Source: Streptomyces sp. HUAS 15-9
GTDB lineage: Bacteria > Actinomycetota > Actinomycetes > Streptomycetales > Streptomycetaceae
DNA length: 64,000 bases
Assembly: GCF_025642155.1 (NCBI RefSeq)
Contig: NZ_CP106798.1
Coordinates: 7,068,001-7,132,000 of the forward strand
Direction of reading: 5' to 3'
Shown one piece after another: positions 1-8,735 of this stretch. The notes beneath the pieces were generated by a model. It was not told the DNA's origin, ran no database searches, and was given only the letters and a program-made list of their open reading frames with translations. The translations under genes and the position numbers were made by a program. Numbering within the stretch: position 1 is the first letter of the stretch; every line of letters starts with the position of its first letter.

Positions 1-410
1 TCGAGATAGCGGGCGGCACGCAGGACGACGAACAGCGTGTCGCCGTACCGCTCCAGCTTGGGCCGCTGATGCGCCTCCATCGCGTCCTCGACCGCGAGCG
101 GGTGCAGATCGAACTCGGCGGCCAGGGAGAGGAGTTCACCCTCGGTTGGGCGGGCGAGCCCGATCCACGCCATGCCGGAGGGCTGCTTGCGCAGTTCGCG
201 GTAGGTGTCGGTGAGCGTGGCCGGGGAGGAGACGCGCACCCCGTCGCGGTACAGGGCCGCCTGGACGATGCTGACGGGTTCGACCGCCTCCCCGCCCGGG
301 GGGCGCGGCGGTGGAGCGGTCGGCGCGGCGGCCGGTGGCTGGTTCAGCGCGCGACGCCAGACGGACTTGCGGTGGTTCTTCTCGCCGGAGCCGGCGCGTC
401 GCTCGTGCAT
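1..410 (-). CDS. CorA-family magnesium/cobalt channel, N-terminal part (runs off the window)
   Basis: Only the first 136 codons are inside the window. The ATG at 410 is preceded by GGGAGG (419-424), a good ribosome site. After a basic, proline-rich start of about 30 residues, the protein reads like the cytoplasmic N-terminal domain of CorA transporters: a segment with VSIVQAALYRDG, then MAWIGLARPTEGEL, HPLAVEDAMEAHQRPKLERY and DTLFVVLRAARYL. CorA proteins form pentameric inner-membrane channels for Mg2+ or Co2+. The two membrane helices and the GMN selectivity motif would lie beyond the left edge, so function rests on the N-terminal domain alone. Confidence 0.8.
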   Translation of the reverse strand, partial: MHERRAGSGEKNHRKSVWRRALNQPPAAAPTAPPPRPPGGEAVEPVSIVQAALYRDGVRVSSPATLTDTYRELRKQPSGMAWIGLARPTEGELLSLAAEFDLHPLAVEDAMEAHQRPKLERYGDTLFVVLRAARYL

Positions 411-616
411 CGCGGCTGCCTCCCGGTCGAGCGTGTGTCGGGGTGATCACGCAGCAGGATATACGGGGGATCCCGCGGGTGGGTGAATCGGGCCAGGTCA
501 CAGCCGGTACCCGCCGATCGACCGCGGTCCGCGCCGGCCGGACGCTCACCCCAATAGTGATCATGCTGTGACCTCGTCGTATACACCTCGGGAGCCCTGA
601 TCAATACGGTCTCACT

Positions 617-1444
617 GTGCCCAGTAACGAGAACTCACGTTCGAATCACCACATACCCGACGGCGGCCAGTGGAACGGCGACCACTGGAACGGGGTGCGC
701 AACGACGACTTCGTCCGGTGGGCCGGCAGCAATGAAGGCCCGGTTCCCGCTCGGACGCGCACTTGGCCCCGGAATGCCGCGCTGGCCGTAGCGGCGGCCA
801 CCGCGGTCACGGCGGCCCTCCTTGCCGTGCGTTACACGACCTCGTCGTCCCAGGAACACGAAGCCGCCGCACCCGCCACGACAACGGCCGCACCCACACC
901 GCGTGCCTCACCGACCCCCGCTCGTGCGGCAGAGCGGCCCATGATCCCGGTGGCCGAGGCGTTTCCGGGCCATGTGGCGGACGGGAACGGCGGCACCTTC
1001 ACCAAGGTGGGCTCCGCCGTACTGAAGTCCTGCACCGAGCCCGACTCGGTCGGGTCGGCTCTGGCTGCCGAGATCGCCGCCGGCAAGGGGTGTCTGGGTG
1101 AGGAGATCGCCCTGTACAAGGACACGCACAACAACCAGTTCAACCTGGCCGTCTTCACCATGAAGGACCCCCAGGAGACGGTGAAGCTGGTGACCCAACT
1201 GTCCATGAACTTCGACGACTACGAGGTGGCCGCGCAAGCTCCACCCCCCGGATCCGGCCTGCCGACCCTGCCGGCCGACAGCGGCATGGTGCAGGCCTTC
1301 ACCGGACAGGGCCGCGCCATGGTGGCGGGACTGGGTCAGTGGTCGGACGGCCGGAAGAGCGAGTACCAGAAGCTGGTCGATCGCCTGCAACCGCTGCTCA
1401 CGGCGGTCTCGAAGAACGTCGCTCACTACGAGACCGCACAGTGA
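617..1444 (+). CDS. Membrane-anchored extracytoplasmic protein of unknown function
   Basis: A 275-residue protein with a GTG start. It has a polar N-terminus of about 50 residues, one membrane segment at about residues 53-72, an Ala/Pro/Thr-rich linker to about residue 110, and a globular C-terminal domain of about 160 residues. That topology suggests a bitopic protein with its folded domain outside the cell. I do not recognise the domain. There is no Shine-Dalgarno sequence before the GTG, while a TACGGT -10-like hexamer at 605-610 ends six bases upstream. The mRNA may therefore be leaderless. The divergent neighbour is the CorA-type gene. Confidence 0.6.
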   Translation: MPSNENSRSNHHIPDGGQWNGDHWNGVRNDDFVRWAGSNEGPVPARTRTWPRNAALAVAAATAVTAALLAVRYTTSSSQEHEAAAPATTTAAPTPRASPTPARAAERPMIPVAEAFPGHVADGNGGTFTKVGSAVLKSCTEPDSVGSALAAEIAAGKGCLGEEIALYKDTHNNQFNLAVFTMKDPQETVKLVTQLSMNFDDYEVAAQAPPPGSGLPTLPADSGMVQAFTGQGRAMVAGLGQWSDGRKSEYQKLVDRLQPLLTAVSKNVAHYETAQ

Positions 1445-1553
1445 ATCATTCGACGCACCCCACCAGGGAGGCGCGGGGCCTCTTCGTGTCCCGCGCCGTC
1501 CCACCGAGAGTTGCGGACAGAAGGTGTCCGCAAGCGGCGCTAGCGTACGGTGC

Positions 1554-2678
1554 ATGACGAAGCGGAGCATCACGAGGACGGCCCCGGCCCCCGCCCCCAC
1601 TCTCGACACCCGTGCGCTCAACCGGGCGACCCTCGCCCGGCAGTTGCTGCTGAGCCGTGCGCTGCTGACCGCCGGGGCCGCCGTGGAGCACCTTCTCGGG
1701 CTCCAGGCGCAGAACGTCAAGCCGCCGTACTACGCGCTCGCCGCCCGGCTCGAAGGCTTCACCCCCGAGGCGCTGTCCCGGCCCATGGCCGACCGCGAGC
1801 TCGTGCGCATCGTCACCATGCGCTCCACCATCCACACCCACACCGCCGACGACTGCCTCACCCTGCGGCCGCTCGTCCAGGCCGCACGGGACCGTGAGCT
1901 GAACGTCTTCCGCAAGGGGCTGGCCGGCGTCGACCTGGACCGCCTCGCCGTGCTCGCCCGTGAGCTGGTCGAGGCCGAGCCGCGGACCATGGCACAGCTG
2001 CGCGAGGCCCTGCTCGCCGAATGGCCCGACGCCGACCCCCAGTCCCTGTCCGTCGCCGCCCGCTGCAGGCTCCCGCTCGTCCAGGTCACCCCGCGCGGGC
2101 TGTGGGGCAGGAGCGGACAGGTTGCCCTGACCACCGCCGAACACTGGCTGGGCCGAGCCGCCGAGCCCGCCCCGGCCCCGGACGCGACGGTCCTGCGCTA
2201 CCTCGCCGCCTTCGGACCGGCGTCCGTGAGGGACATGCAGACCTGGGCCGGACTCACCCGGCTCCGCGAGGCCTTCGAGCGCCTCCGCCCGCAGTTGGTC
2301 ACCTTCCGGGACGCCAATGGCGTCGAACTCTTCGACCTCCCAGAGGCCCCGCGTCCGGACCCGGACACCCCGGCCCCGCCCCGCTTCCTCCCGGAGCTGG
2401 ACAACCTCCTCCTGTCCCACGCCGACCGCACCCGGGTCATACCGCCCGAGTACTGGGGCCGCAGCTGGCAGGGCAACCAGGCCTACCGCACCCTGCTCGT
2501 CGACGGCTTCCTGGCGGGCGTGTGGAAGCCGGCCGACGACGCACTCCTCATAGAGCCCTTCGGGACGCTCACGAAGGCCCAGCGGGAGGCTGTGAGAGAG
2601 GAGGGGGAGCGGATGCTCGCCGTCATGCACCCGGGGGAGTCCTACGACATCCGGTTCGGCACCGTCGTACCGACGTGA
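1554..2678 (+). CDS. Winged-helix DNA glycosylase homologue (AlkZ/YcaQ-like, HTH_42 family)
   Basis: A 374-residue protein. The N-terminal region (TLARQLLLSRALL, then HLLGLQAQNVKPPYYAL) and the stretch LVRIVTMRSTIHTHTADDCL match the winged-helix HTH_42 family. Family members AlkZ and YcaQ unhook DNA interstrand crosslinks or remove bulky alkyl bases. The Q-x-Q catalytic signature of AlkZ is present as Q51-A-Q53. The C-terminal part holds the usual FLPELDNLLLSHADR and WKPADDALLIEPFG segments. The ATG at 1554 was chosen over an in-frame GTG at 1524 because the conserved part begins just after it. In Streptomyces such homologues may protect against self-made alkylating antibiotics or act in general repair; the substrate here is unknown. 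Confidence 0.75.
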   Translation: MTKRSITRTAPAPAPTLDTRALNRATLARQLLLSRALLTAGAAVEHLLGLQAQNVKPPYYALAARLEGFTPEALSRPMADRELVRIVTMRSTIHTHTADDCLTLRPLVQAARDRELNVFRKGLAGVDLDRLAVLARELVEAEPRTMAQLREALLAEWPDADPQSLSVAARCRLPLVQVTPRGLWGRSGQVALTTAEHWLGRAAEPAPAPDATVLRYLAAFGPASVRDMQTWAGLTRLREAFERLRPQLVTFRDANGVELFDLPEAPRPDPDTPAPPRFLPELDNLLLSHADRTRVIPPEYWGRSWQGNQAYRTLLVDGFLAGVWKPADDALLIEPFGTLTKAQREAVREEGERMLAVMHPGESYDIRFGTVVPT

Positions 2679-2772
2679 AAGTCCTGGCCCGCGTACGACC
2701 GTGAAAATCCTTGGCCCGCGTACGACCCTGGAAGTCCTCGGTCCGCGTACGACCGTGAGAGTCCGGGCCCTA
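2675..2772 (+). repeat. 27-bp tandem repeat, about 3.7 copies
   Basis: Four imperfect copies of a 26-27 bp unit start at 2675, 2701, 2728 and 2755 and share the core CCGCGTACGACC. The array fills the gap between the AlkZ-like gene and the LysR gene; the first unit overlaps the AlkZ-like stop codon. It could be slippage debris, a set of regulator sites or a structured RNA. The unit is not a recognised insertion-element end. Confidence 0.75.
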
Positions 2773-2783
2773 CAGTCGTCGCC

Positions 2784-3645
2784 ATGGAACTGCGGCAGCT
2801 CACCTACTTCGTCGCCGTCGCCGAGGAGTTGCACTTCGGGCGGGCCGCCGAGCGGCTGCACATCGTGCAGTCGGCGGTCAGCCAGCAGATACAGCGGCTG
2901 GAACGGGAGCTGCGCGCCGAGCTGTTCGACCGGACACCGCGCCGCGTGCGGCTGACGTCCGCGGGGGAGCGGCTGCTGCCCGAGGCGCGGGCGGTGCTCG
3001 CGGCCGCGGAGAAGGCCCGCGCTGCCGTGGCGCCGCCGCATGGGGCTGCGCATCGGCAGCGCCGCCGGGTCGGTCGAGTATGTGGACCGGGTGCTGGCCT
3101 CGTTCGCCGAGCGGGTGCCGGACGTGCCCGTCGAGCTGGTCGCCCTCCCGGCCGAGGAGCGCCTCGGCCAGGTCGCGGGCGGACAGCTGGACGCCGCGTT
3201 CGTCCGGACCGCGCAACCGCCGCCGGGGGTACGCGTACTGCCCGTGTGGGCCGACCCGTTGATGGCCGCCCTGCCGGCCGCGCACCCGCTCGCCGCCCGC
3301 GCGGAGATCGACCTCGCCGAACTGGCCGGGCTGCCCCTCGCCCTCACCCCGCGCCGCACCGACCCCGCACTGGTCGACCTGGTCGTCGACGCCTGCCGAC
3401 GGGCCGGGTTCGAACCGCTGCGGGGCCCGGTGAGCGGCTCCCGGCGGGACACGCTCGCCGCCGTCGGCGCCCGCCCGCTGTGGATGGTCGTGTACGCCTC
3501 CCACGCGCGCGAGCGGCACTCCTCGCGCGTGGCCTTCGTACCGTTCCGGGCGCCTGGCCTGGCCCTGTCCACCGGCCTCGCGGTGCCCGTCGCCGATCCC
3601 ACCCCGCACCTGGACGCCCTGGTGCTGGCCTGCGCCGACCGCTGA
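2784..3645 (+). pseudogene. LysR-family transcriptional regulator broken by a frameshift
   Basis: Residues 1-80 from the ATG at 2784 are a complete LysR winged HTH ([20 protein letters not shown], then [20 protein letters not shown]). The effector-binding domain follows in another frame from about 3040 ([20 protein letters not shown] to VLACADR). The two halves join into a normal protein of about 287 residues if one base is removed, or two added, near 3020-3040, next to CCGTGGCGCCGCCGC. As written, the first frame runs on as low-complexity Arg/Gly sequence. The cause may be a real mutation, a sequencing error in a GC-rich run, or two polypeptides, since an ATG begins the second half at 3040. 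The target is unknown. Confidence 0.8.
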
Positions 3646-3702
3646 ACGCAAGGAAAGCCGAACGCAAGGCAGGCGAGCGCAAGGTAGCCGAACGCATGGA
3701 AA
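3644..3702 (+). repeat. 15-16 bp tandem repeat, four copies
   Basis: The units GAACGCAAGGAAAGCC, GAACGCAAGGCAGGCG, GAGCGCAAGGTAGCC and GAACGCATGGAAAGG follow one another directly after the LysR stop codon and run into a hairpin. No coding role is seen. Confidence 0.7.
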
Positions 3703-3745
3703 GGGGGGCGCTGCGGGCCGCTCGTGGTGGCTCGCAACGCCCCCC
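3703..3745. terminator. Candidate bidirectional terminator
   Basis: The 8-bp arms GGGGGGCG (3703-3710) and CGCCCCCC (3738-3745) flank a GC-rich loop with further internal pairing. They lie between the convergent LysR and trypsin genes. There is no U-run, as is usual in streptomycetes. Confidence 0.5.
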
Positions 3746-3783
3746 TGGCATCTACCTGAGGGGTTCTCAGGAGGCTTTCCGGG

Positions 3784-4575
3784 TTACGAGTTGACCTGCG
3801 TGGTCACCAGGTTCGAGAAGGTGGTCAGCCGGGTGTACACACCCGGGTAACCGGCCTCCGCGCACCCCTCTCCCCAGGAAGTGATCCCTGCCAGGACGCC
3901 CCCGATGAGCAGGGGACCGCCGCTGTCGCCCTGGCAGGTGTCTACGCCGCCGGATGTGTATCCGGCGCAAACCATGTCGGTCTGGACGAAGTCCGAACCG
4001 TAGGAGCCGCGGCAGCTCGAGTCGGCCACGATCGGCACGGTCGCGGTCCGCAGCTGGTTGGAGGAGCTGCCGCTCTCCGAGGTGGTGCCCCAGCCGAGGA
4101 TGCGGGCCGTGGTGCCGGCCGCGTACACACCCGTCTGGGAGGAGGAGACGTACGACGCCGTCGTGTACGGCATCGAGGTGGACAGGGTCAGCACGGCCAC
4201 GTCGTCGCCGTTGGTGGCGTCCGTGTAGTTGGGGTTGACCCAGATCTTGCTGACCTTGCTGACCGTGCCGTTCGTCCCGTTCAGATAGGTCCGGCCACCC
4301 ACGACGCGGACGTTGCCGGCGCTCTCGCCCACCATGCAGTGCGCGGCGGTGATCACCTTCTTGGCCGCCACCAGGGTGCCCCCGCAGAACTGGTTGCCCG
4401 ACGCGTCCGTGATCTGCATGACGAACGGGTACGCGGTCGTGGTGGTCGTCGTGCCGCCGACGATGGGCTGCGGAGCCGCTGCAGCGGTGGGAGCGCTGAG
4501 CAGTGCGGTCGCCGCGGCCGCGGCGGTCGCCGCCACGACGGCAGCGGATCTCTTTGCGCGGTTGAGCCCGAACAT
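3784..4575 (-). CDS. Secreted trypsin-like serine protease (S1 family)
   Basis: A 263-residue preproprotein. The ATG at 4575 follows a GAGGAG ribosome site. Residues 1-34 form a Sec signal with a basic start and an Ala-rich core; a short propeptide ends before IVGG at 38-41, the usual activated N-terminus. The catalytic triad is His79 (TAAHC), Asp125 (DDVAVL) and Ser218 (GDSGG). Asp212, six residues before the serine, is the trypsin-type specificity residue, so cleavage after Lys or Arg is expected. Length and sequence fit the Streptomyces trypsin group. It should act outside the cell in protein degradation. A likely promoter lies upstream at 4683-4712. Confidence 0.93.
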   Translation of the reverse strand: MFGLNRAKRSAAVVAATAAAAATALLSAPTAAAAPQPIVGGTTTTTTAYPFVMQITDASGNQFCGGTLVAAKKVITAAHCMVGESAGNVRVVGGRTYLNGTNGTVSKVSKIWVNPNYTDATNGDDVAVLTLSTSMPYTTASYVSSSQTGVYAAGTTARILGWGTTSESGSSSNQLRTATVPIVADSSCRGSYGSDFVQTDMVCAGYTSGGVDTCQGDSGGPLLIGGVLAGITSWGEGCAEAGYPGVYTRLTTFSNLVTTQVNS

Positions 4576-4682
4576 GAGTCTCCTCAGTGGGGGTGGCCGG
4601 TGGGGGGACGCGCGGGTGACGGGGGGTGAGCACAAGGGCCGCGGTACTGGCCCCCGTGTGCCCGGGCGAGCGGCACGCCCTT

Positions 4683-4712
4683 AAGCTATGGGCCGGTACA
4701 CCCTCCGCCCAA
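4683..4712 (-). promoter_or_regulatory. Candidate promoter of the trypsin-like protease gene
   Basis: Reading the minus strand, TTGGGC (4712-4707) and TAGCTT (4688-4683) are separated by 18 bp. The predicted start lies about 100 nt ahead of the ATG. This is pattern-based only. Confidence 0.45.
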
Positions 4713-4780
4713 TGAGGGAACCCCCTAGGGGAGTAGGGCAGGGAAAACCCTCGGTCCGGCTCAGTTAACCGGCAGCCTTC

Positions 4781-7630
4781 TCACTTCGCGCGCCGTCCCG
4801 CCGCCAAACGGACTATGTCCACCCGCGAGCGGATGCCCAGCTTGCGGTACACCCGGGTCAGGGTCGCCTCGACCGTCTTGACACTGATGAACAGGCGCGC
4901 GGCGATCTCCCGGTTGGTCGCGCCCTCCATCACCAGCGCCGCCACCTGACGCTCCATCGAGGCCAGACCCTCCAGCCCGTCGACGCCGCCGAGCGCGGCG
5001 GCCGCGGCGGCGGCAGGCTCCGGTTCGGGCGCCGCGAGGGCCGCGTCCACCTGGCGCAGCCACGGCAGCGCCCGGCAGCGCCGGAACAGCCGGGTGGCCT
5101 CGTCGTACGACGATGTGCTGGGGCGGCGCACCCCTTCGGCCGGCGACCCGGGCCGTCGGCCGCGCAGCGAGGCCAGGGCGAAGGCGGCCCGCGCCTCCTC
5201 CAGCCCGTACCCCAGTTTGGCCAGCCGGTCCTGAGCGGACGTCAGCTGGGACTCGGCCGCCTCGTGGTCGCCGTGGGCCGCGCGCACCAGCGCCTCGGCC
5301 CGGTCCAGGACCGCGAGGACACTCTCCCGGCCGAGCCGCAGCGCGTGCTCCCGGGTGACGTCGATGACGTCCTGCGCCTCGGCGGGTTCACCGATCCGGA
5401 CGAGCGCCTCGGCGAGGTCGCCGTGCCAGCGGCCGCGGGCCGGGTCCGTGATGCCCAGACCCCGCTCCAGCTCGCGCACCCGGCGCAGCGAGCGGACCGT
5501 GCCCGCCGGGTCCCCGGCCACCAACTGGGCGTACCCGAGGGCGCCCAGGGCCCGGGACAGATACATCTGGTCACCGTCCTCCTCGGCGTGCTCCACCGCC
5601 TCCCGGGCCAGCGCCAGCGCCCGGTCCACGTCCCCGCCGGACGCCTCGGTGAGCGAGGTGAGCATCGCGGAGGCGGTCTCGCCGATCCCGGAGTCCCGGG
5701 CCAGCCGGAGGCTCTCGCCGGCCAGGTCGAGGGCCCGGCCGCAGTGCCCGGCGCGCAGCTCGGTCTCGGCGAGGCCGCGCAGGAAGTGCACCTCGCTCTC
5801 CACCGAGCCGCGCCGGCGCACCTCGCGCAGCAGCGCGGTGACCGTCGCCCGCGCTTCGGCCAGCTGGTCGCCCATGACCAGCCAGCGGAACCGGGCGCTG
5901 CCCGCGCCGTTGTGATGGCAGGCCACCTTCGGGTCCTGGGGCTCCTTCAGCGCGCGCTTGATGGTCGCCGGGGCGGCCGGGTGGCCCATGAGGGTCTCGG
6001 TCTGGGCCTGGAAGGCCAGGGCCAGCAGTTCGGTGCGCCGGTCGGCGCCGCGCTCGGCCAGCTCCGCCGCGTGCGCGGCCGCCTCGCGGGCCTCGGTGAA
6101 ATCGCCCTCCACGATGAGGGCCCGCCAGGCCAGCTGGTAGTGGACCAGGGCGAGCAGCCGCGGGTCCTCCCCGGCGTCGGCCAGGGCCTGCGGGAAGACC
6201 GCGTCGACCTCCGTCATGGTGTGGCCCGCCGTGTCGATCACGATGATCCAGGCCCGCACCCGGTCCGCGGGCACGGTCGCCCGGGTCAGCACCTCGCGGG
6301 CGATGTCCCGGGCGAGGTCGACCTCGCCGGCGGTGATCGCGTCCTCGGCGGCCTGCAGCCGGCGCTCGTCCGGGCCGGGCACGGTGTCGGCCGGGGTGTG
6401 ACGGGCGGCGAGCAGGCCGAGCTGCGCGGCCACGGACGGGGCGCCCCGGTCCCGGGCCTGCGTGGCGGCCTCGGCGAGCCGGGCGGCAACCTCCGGATCG
6501 GTCCCGGTGGTGGCCAGGGCCAGATGGCGGGCCCGCTCGATCGGGTCGGAGGCGGCGGTGGACAGCGCGGCGTGCGCGGCACGCCGTTCGTGGGCGGGCG
6601 CCTCCGCGTAGAGGGCGGCCGATATGAGGGGGTGCGCGAAGCGCACGGCAGGGCCGTCGGGGTCCGTGGCGAGCAGTCCGAGTTCGGCGGCCTGGGCACA
6701 CTCGGCCTCGACGTTCTCCCGGCCGGCCGCGAGCAGCAGCGCCGGTGTGGGACGCGCTCCGGCGCTGGCCACCAGCAGGGTGCGGCGGGCCTCGACCGAC
6801 AGCATGTCCAGGCGGCTCAGCACCAGGGCGCGCAGCGAGGTGGGCACCGGCAGCGGCTCGCCCGGCCTGGGCGGGGTGGGGTTCTCGGCGAGGGCGCGGC
6901 CGAGCTCCTGGGCGAAGAGGGGGTTGCCGCCGCTGGTGCGGTGTATCTCACGGACCGTGGAGCGGGGCAGGCCGGTGTAGCCGCGGTGGTCCAGGAGCGC
7001 GGAGACCTGGTTGCGGGAGAGCGGGTCGAGACGTACGGCGACGGTGTCCGGCGGAGCGGCGCGCAGATGGCGGTCGTACTCCTGGCCCTCGGTCCGGACC
7101 GCGCAGAGCAGCTGCACCGGGGTGCCGCCCAGGCGGCGGGCGGCGAAGCCGAGCAGCTCCGAGCTGGCCGGATCCAGCCACTGCAGATCGTCGGCGACGA
7201 TCAGCACGGTGCCCTCGGCGGCCAGGGCGCGCAGCGCGGACAGCACCGCGAGGCGCAGGGCCAGACCGTCGCGCTGCAGGGTGGATTCGCCGCGGCCGGT
7301 GAGCGCCGACTCCAGGGCAGTGCGCTGGGCCGCGGGGAGCCGGCCGGAGACCTGGTCGAGGACCAGACCGAACAGGTCGGCCAGGGCGAGGAAGGGAAGG
7401 TGCGATTCGGACTCGGTGGCCGAGCAGCGCAACACGGTGCGGGCCGCGCCGGCGTATTCCGCTGCCAATGCCCGCAGGACGGTCGATTTTCCTATTCCCG
7501 CGGGGCCGTGCAGGAGCACGCTGCCGCCCGAGGTGAGCTGCTCACGGGCGGCTCCGAACGGCTCCTCCCGGCCGATGACCAGGTCGGGGCGGCATCTCGC
7601 AGGCTCCTGGAAGTCCCGTCGCACGGTCAC
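4781..7630 (-). CDS. Large ATP-binding LuxR-family transcriptional regulator (LAL type)
   Basis: A 949-residue protein with a GTG start at 7630 preceded by GAGGGGAG. Residues 42-50 (GPAGIGKST) are a Walker A loop in an AAA/STAND ATPase domain; VLIVADDLQWLDP is the Walker B region. The middle is a long alpha-helical, TPR-like region rich in Ala and Leu. The last 65 residues carry a LuxR/NarL HTH (MEGATNREIAARLFISVKTV, then RKLGIRSRVDIVRL). LAL proteins are signal-sensing activators, many of them controlling secondary metabolism or sugar use. The target is not evident. A TAGAAT hexamer, read on the minus strand at 7667-7662, may be its -10 element. Confidence 0.9.
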   Translation of the reverse strand: MTVRRDFQEPARCRPDLVIGREEPFGAAREQLTSGGSVLLHGPAGIGKSTVLRALAAEYAGAARTVLRCSATESESHLPFLALADLFGLVLDQVSGRLPAAQRTALESALTGRGESTLQRDGLALRLAVLSALRALAAEGTVLIVADDLQWLDPASSELLGFAARRLGGTPVQLLCAVRTEGQEYDRHLRAAPPDTVAVRLDPLSRNQVSALLDHRGYTGLPRSTVREIHRTSGGNPLFAQELGRALAENPTPPRPGEPLPVPTSLRALVLSRLDMLSVEARRTLLVASAGARPTPALLLAAGRENVEAECAQAAELGLLATDPDGPAVRFAHPLISAALYAEAPAHERRAAHAALSTAASDPIERARHLALATTGTDPEVAARLAEAATQARDRGAPSVAAQLGLLAARHTPADTVPGPDERRLQAAEDAITAGEVDLARDIAREVLTRATVPADRVRAWIIVIDTAGHTMTEVDAVFPQALADAGEDPRLLALVHYQLAWRALIVEGDFTEAREAAAHAAELAERGADRRTELLALAFQAQTETLMGHPAAPATIKRALKEPQDPKVACHHNGAGSARFRWLVMGDQLAEARATVTALLREVRRRGSVESEVHFLRGLAETELRAGHCGRALDLAGESLRLARDSGIGETASAMLTSLTEASGGDVDRALALAREAVEHAEEDGDQMYLSRALGALGYAQLVAGDPAGTVRSLRRVRELERGLGITDPARGRWHGDLAEALVRIGEPAEAQDVIDVTREHALRLGRESVLAVLDRAEALVRAAHGDHEAAESQLTSAQDRLAKLGYGLEEARAAFALASLRGRRPGSPAEGVRRPSTSSYDEATRLFRRCRALPWLRQVDAALAAPEPEPAAAAAAALGGVDGLEGLASMERQVAALVMEGATNREIAARLFISVKTVEATLTRVYRKLGIRSRVDIVRLAAGRRAK

Positions 7631-7775
7631 CGCTCCCCTCGTGTGTCGTGTCCCGGCCCAAATTCTAGGCAACGTACCTTGAAATCCGGACGGAAGGCGT
7701 GGTGAGGGAAATAACAGAAGGTAGGCACGGGGCAATTCAGGGTACCGGCGGTTGAATAGACAGGCTTCCTCACCG

Positions 7776-8609
7776 CTACGGCAGCAGACCCGACCGGCGT
7801 GCCGTCGCCACCGCCTCCCCTCGGGTGTGGGCGCCCAGTTTGCGCATTGCCGAGCGCAGATAGCCCTTGACCGTCTCCGGGCGCAGTCCCAGCCGGTCCG
7901 CCACCACCGCGTTCGTCGCGCCCTCGGCCACACAGGCCAGGACGTCCAGCTCGCGCGGCGCCAGAACGACGTCCCCCGCCCGTTTCGGCGCGGTCAGCAG
8001 ACCGCACGCTGCGAGGAGTTCCTCCCGCAGCTGGGGGTCCGTGATCCGGGGCGCCAGGGCACGCAGCGCCGCGTGCGCCTCGCGCACCTGCTCCCAGGCG
8101 GCGTTCGCGTCCGTGTCGGCGGCCGACTCCGGCCGGGCCGCCGTCAGCAGCCCGCGCGCCTCCTCCCGTACGACGAGCTCCTGCTCCACGTCCCGGGCCA
8201 CCGCCACCGCCGAGGTCAGCGTGCGGTCGCCCAGCGGCTGGGCCGCGCGCAGGGCGCCGTAGATCACGCCCCGCACCCGACGGCGTACCACCACCGGCAC
8301 GGCGAACACCGAGCGGATGCCCTCCGCGGCCACCGGCGCATCGTACTCATGGCTGATCTGCCGCGACGAGGAGTAGTCCGTCACCGCGCACGGCCGGGCC
8401 AGCGCCACCGCCTTGCCGCCCAGGCCGTTGCCGGAGGTCACCGCGAGCGAGCGCAGGGCCGCGGTGTTGGTGCCGCTCAGCTCGGTGATCCGTATCTGCA
8501 GCCGGCCGGACTCGACCAGGCCGCCGAACGCGACCGGAAGACCGGTCGTGCGCCGGAGCCGGGCCAGCGCACTTCGTATCTCGACCGCCCCCACGGAGTC
8601 TGCTGCCAC
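7776..8609 (-). CDS. GAF-domain LuxR-family transcriptional regulator
   Basis: A 277-residue protein. GTG at 8609 is chosen because AAGGGG sits eight bases upstream; a longer reading starts in poorly coding sequence. Residues of about 20-150 look like a GAF sensor domain (VAFGGLVESGRLQIRI, NGLGGKAV, RSVFAVPVVVRRRVRGVIYG). The C-terminal 62 residues are a LuxR HTH (LAPRELDVLACVAEGATN, then GLRPETVKGYLRSAMRKLG). It is divergent from two acyl-CoA ligase genes, with an inverted repeat (8648-8663) between them. The simple reading is that it controls those genes in response to a small ligand, perhaps a carboxylic acid or CoA ester. The ligand is inferred, not seen. Confidence 0.85.
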   Translation of the reverse strand: MAADSVGAVEIRSALARLRRTTGLPVAFGGLVESGRLQIRITELSGTNTAALRSLAVTSGNGLGGKAVALARPCAVTDYSSSRQISHEYDAPVAAEGIRSVFAVPVVVRRRVRGVIYGALRAAQPLGDRTLTSAVAVARDVEQELVVREEARGLLTAARPESAADTDANAAWEQVREAHAALRALAPRITDPQLREELLAACGLLTAPKRAGDVVLAPRELDVLACVAEGATNAVVADRLGLRPETVKGYLRSAMRKLGAHTRGEAVATARRSGLLP

Positions 8610-8647
8610 CCGATTCACCCCTTCGTCGCGGCTTCCGTGCGACCCAC

Positions 8648-8663
8648 ACCCCCATTCGGGGGT
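8648..8663. promoter_or_regulatory. Inverted repeat, candidate operator of the GAF-LuxR/acyl-CoA ligase divergon
   Basis: ACCCCC-ATTC-GGGGGT is a perfect 6-bp-arm inverted repeat midway between the divergent starts at 8609 and 8736. It fits an operator for the adjacent LuxR-type regulator. Confidence 0.5.
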
Positions 8664-8735
8664 AGTGAGACTTGCATCACGGATTACACGATGCCAGAGA
8701 GCCGCCCGGCAATGGTCCGGCACCTAGGAGGACAG

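Noticed and set aside
2675..2772. Possible CRISPR array
   Set aside because: The repeats are directly tandem without unique spacers, only four copies, and no cas genes are present. The same holds for the other arrays in the window.
1446..3737. Long minus-strand open frame of about 763 codons
   Set aside because: It is antisense to the AlkZ-like and LysR genes, has no recognisable domain, is rich in Arg, Gly and Pro, and spans an intergenic repeat. High GC content creates such frames.
5264..7705. Plus-strand open frame of about 813 codons
   Set aside because: It is the antisense of the large LuxR-family regulator, which has clear Walker and HTH motifs. The plus frame has none.
7752..8735. 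Upstream extension of the first acyl-CoA ligase
   Set aside because: The extension overlaps the divergent GAF-LuxR gene antisense, while ATG 8736 has a strong GGAGGAC site and begins the conserved protein.
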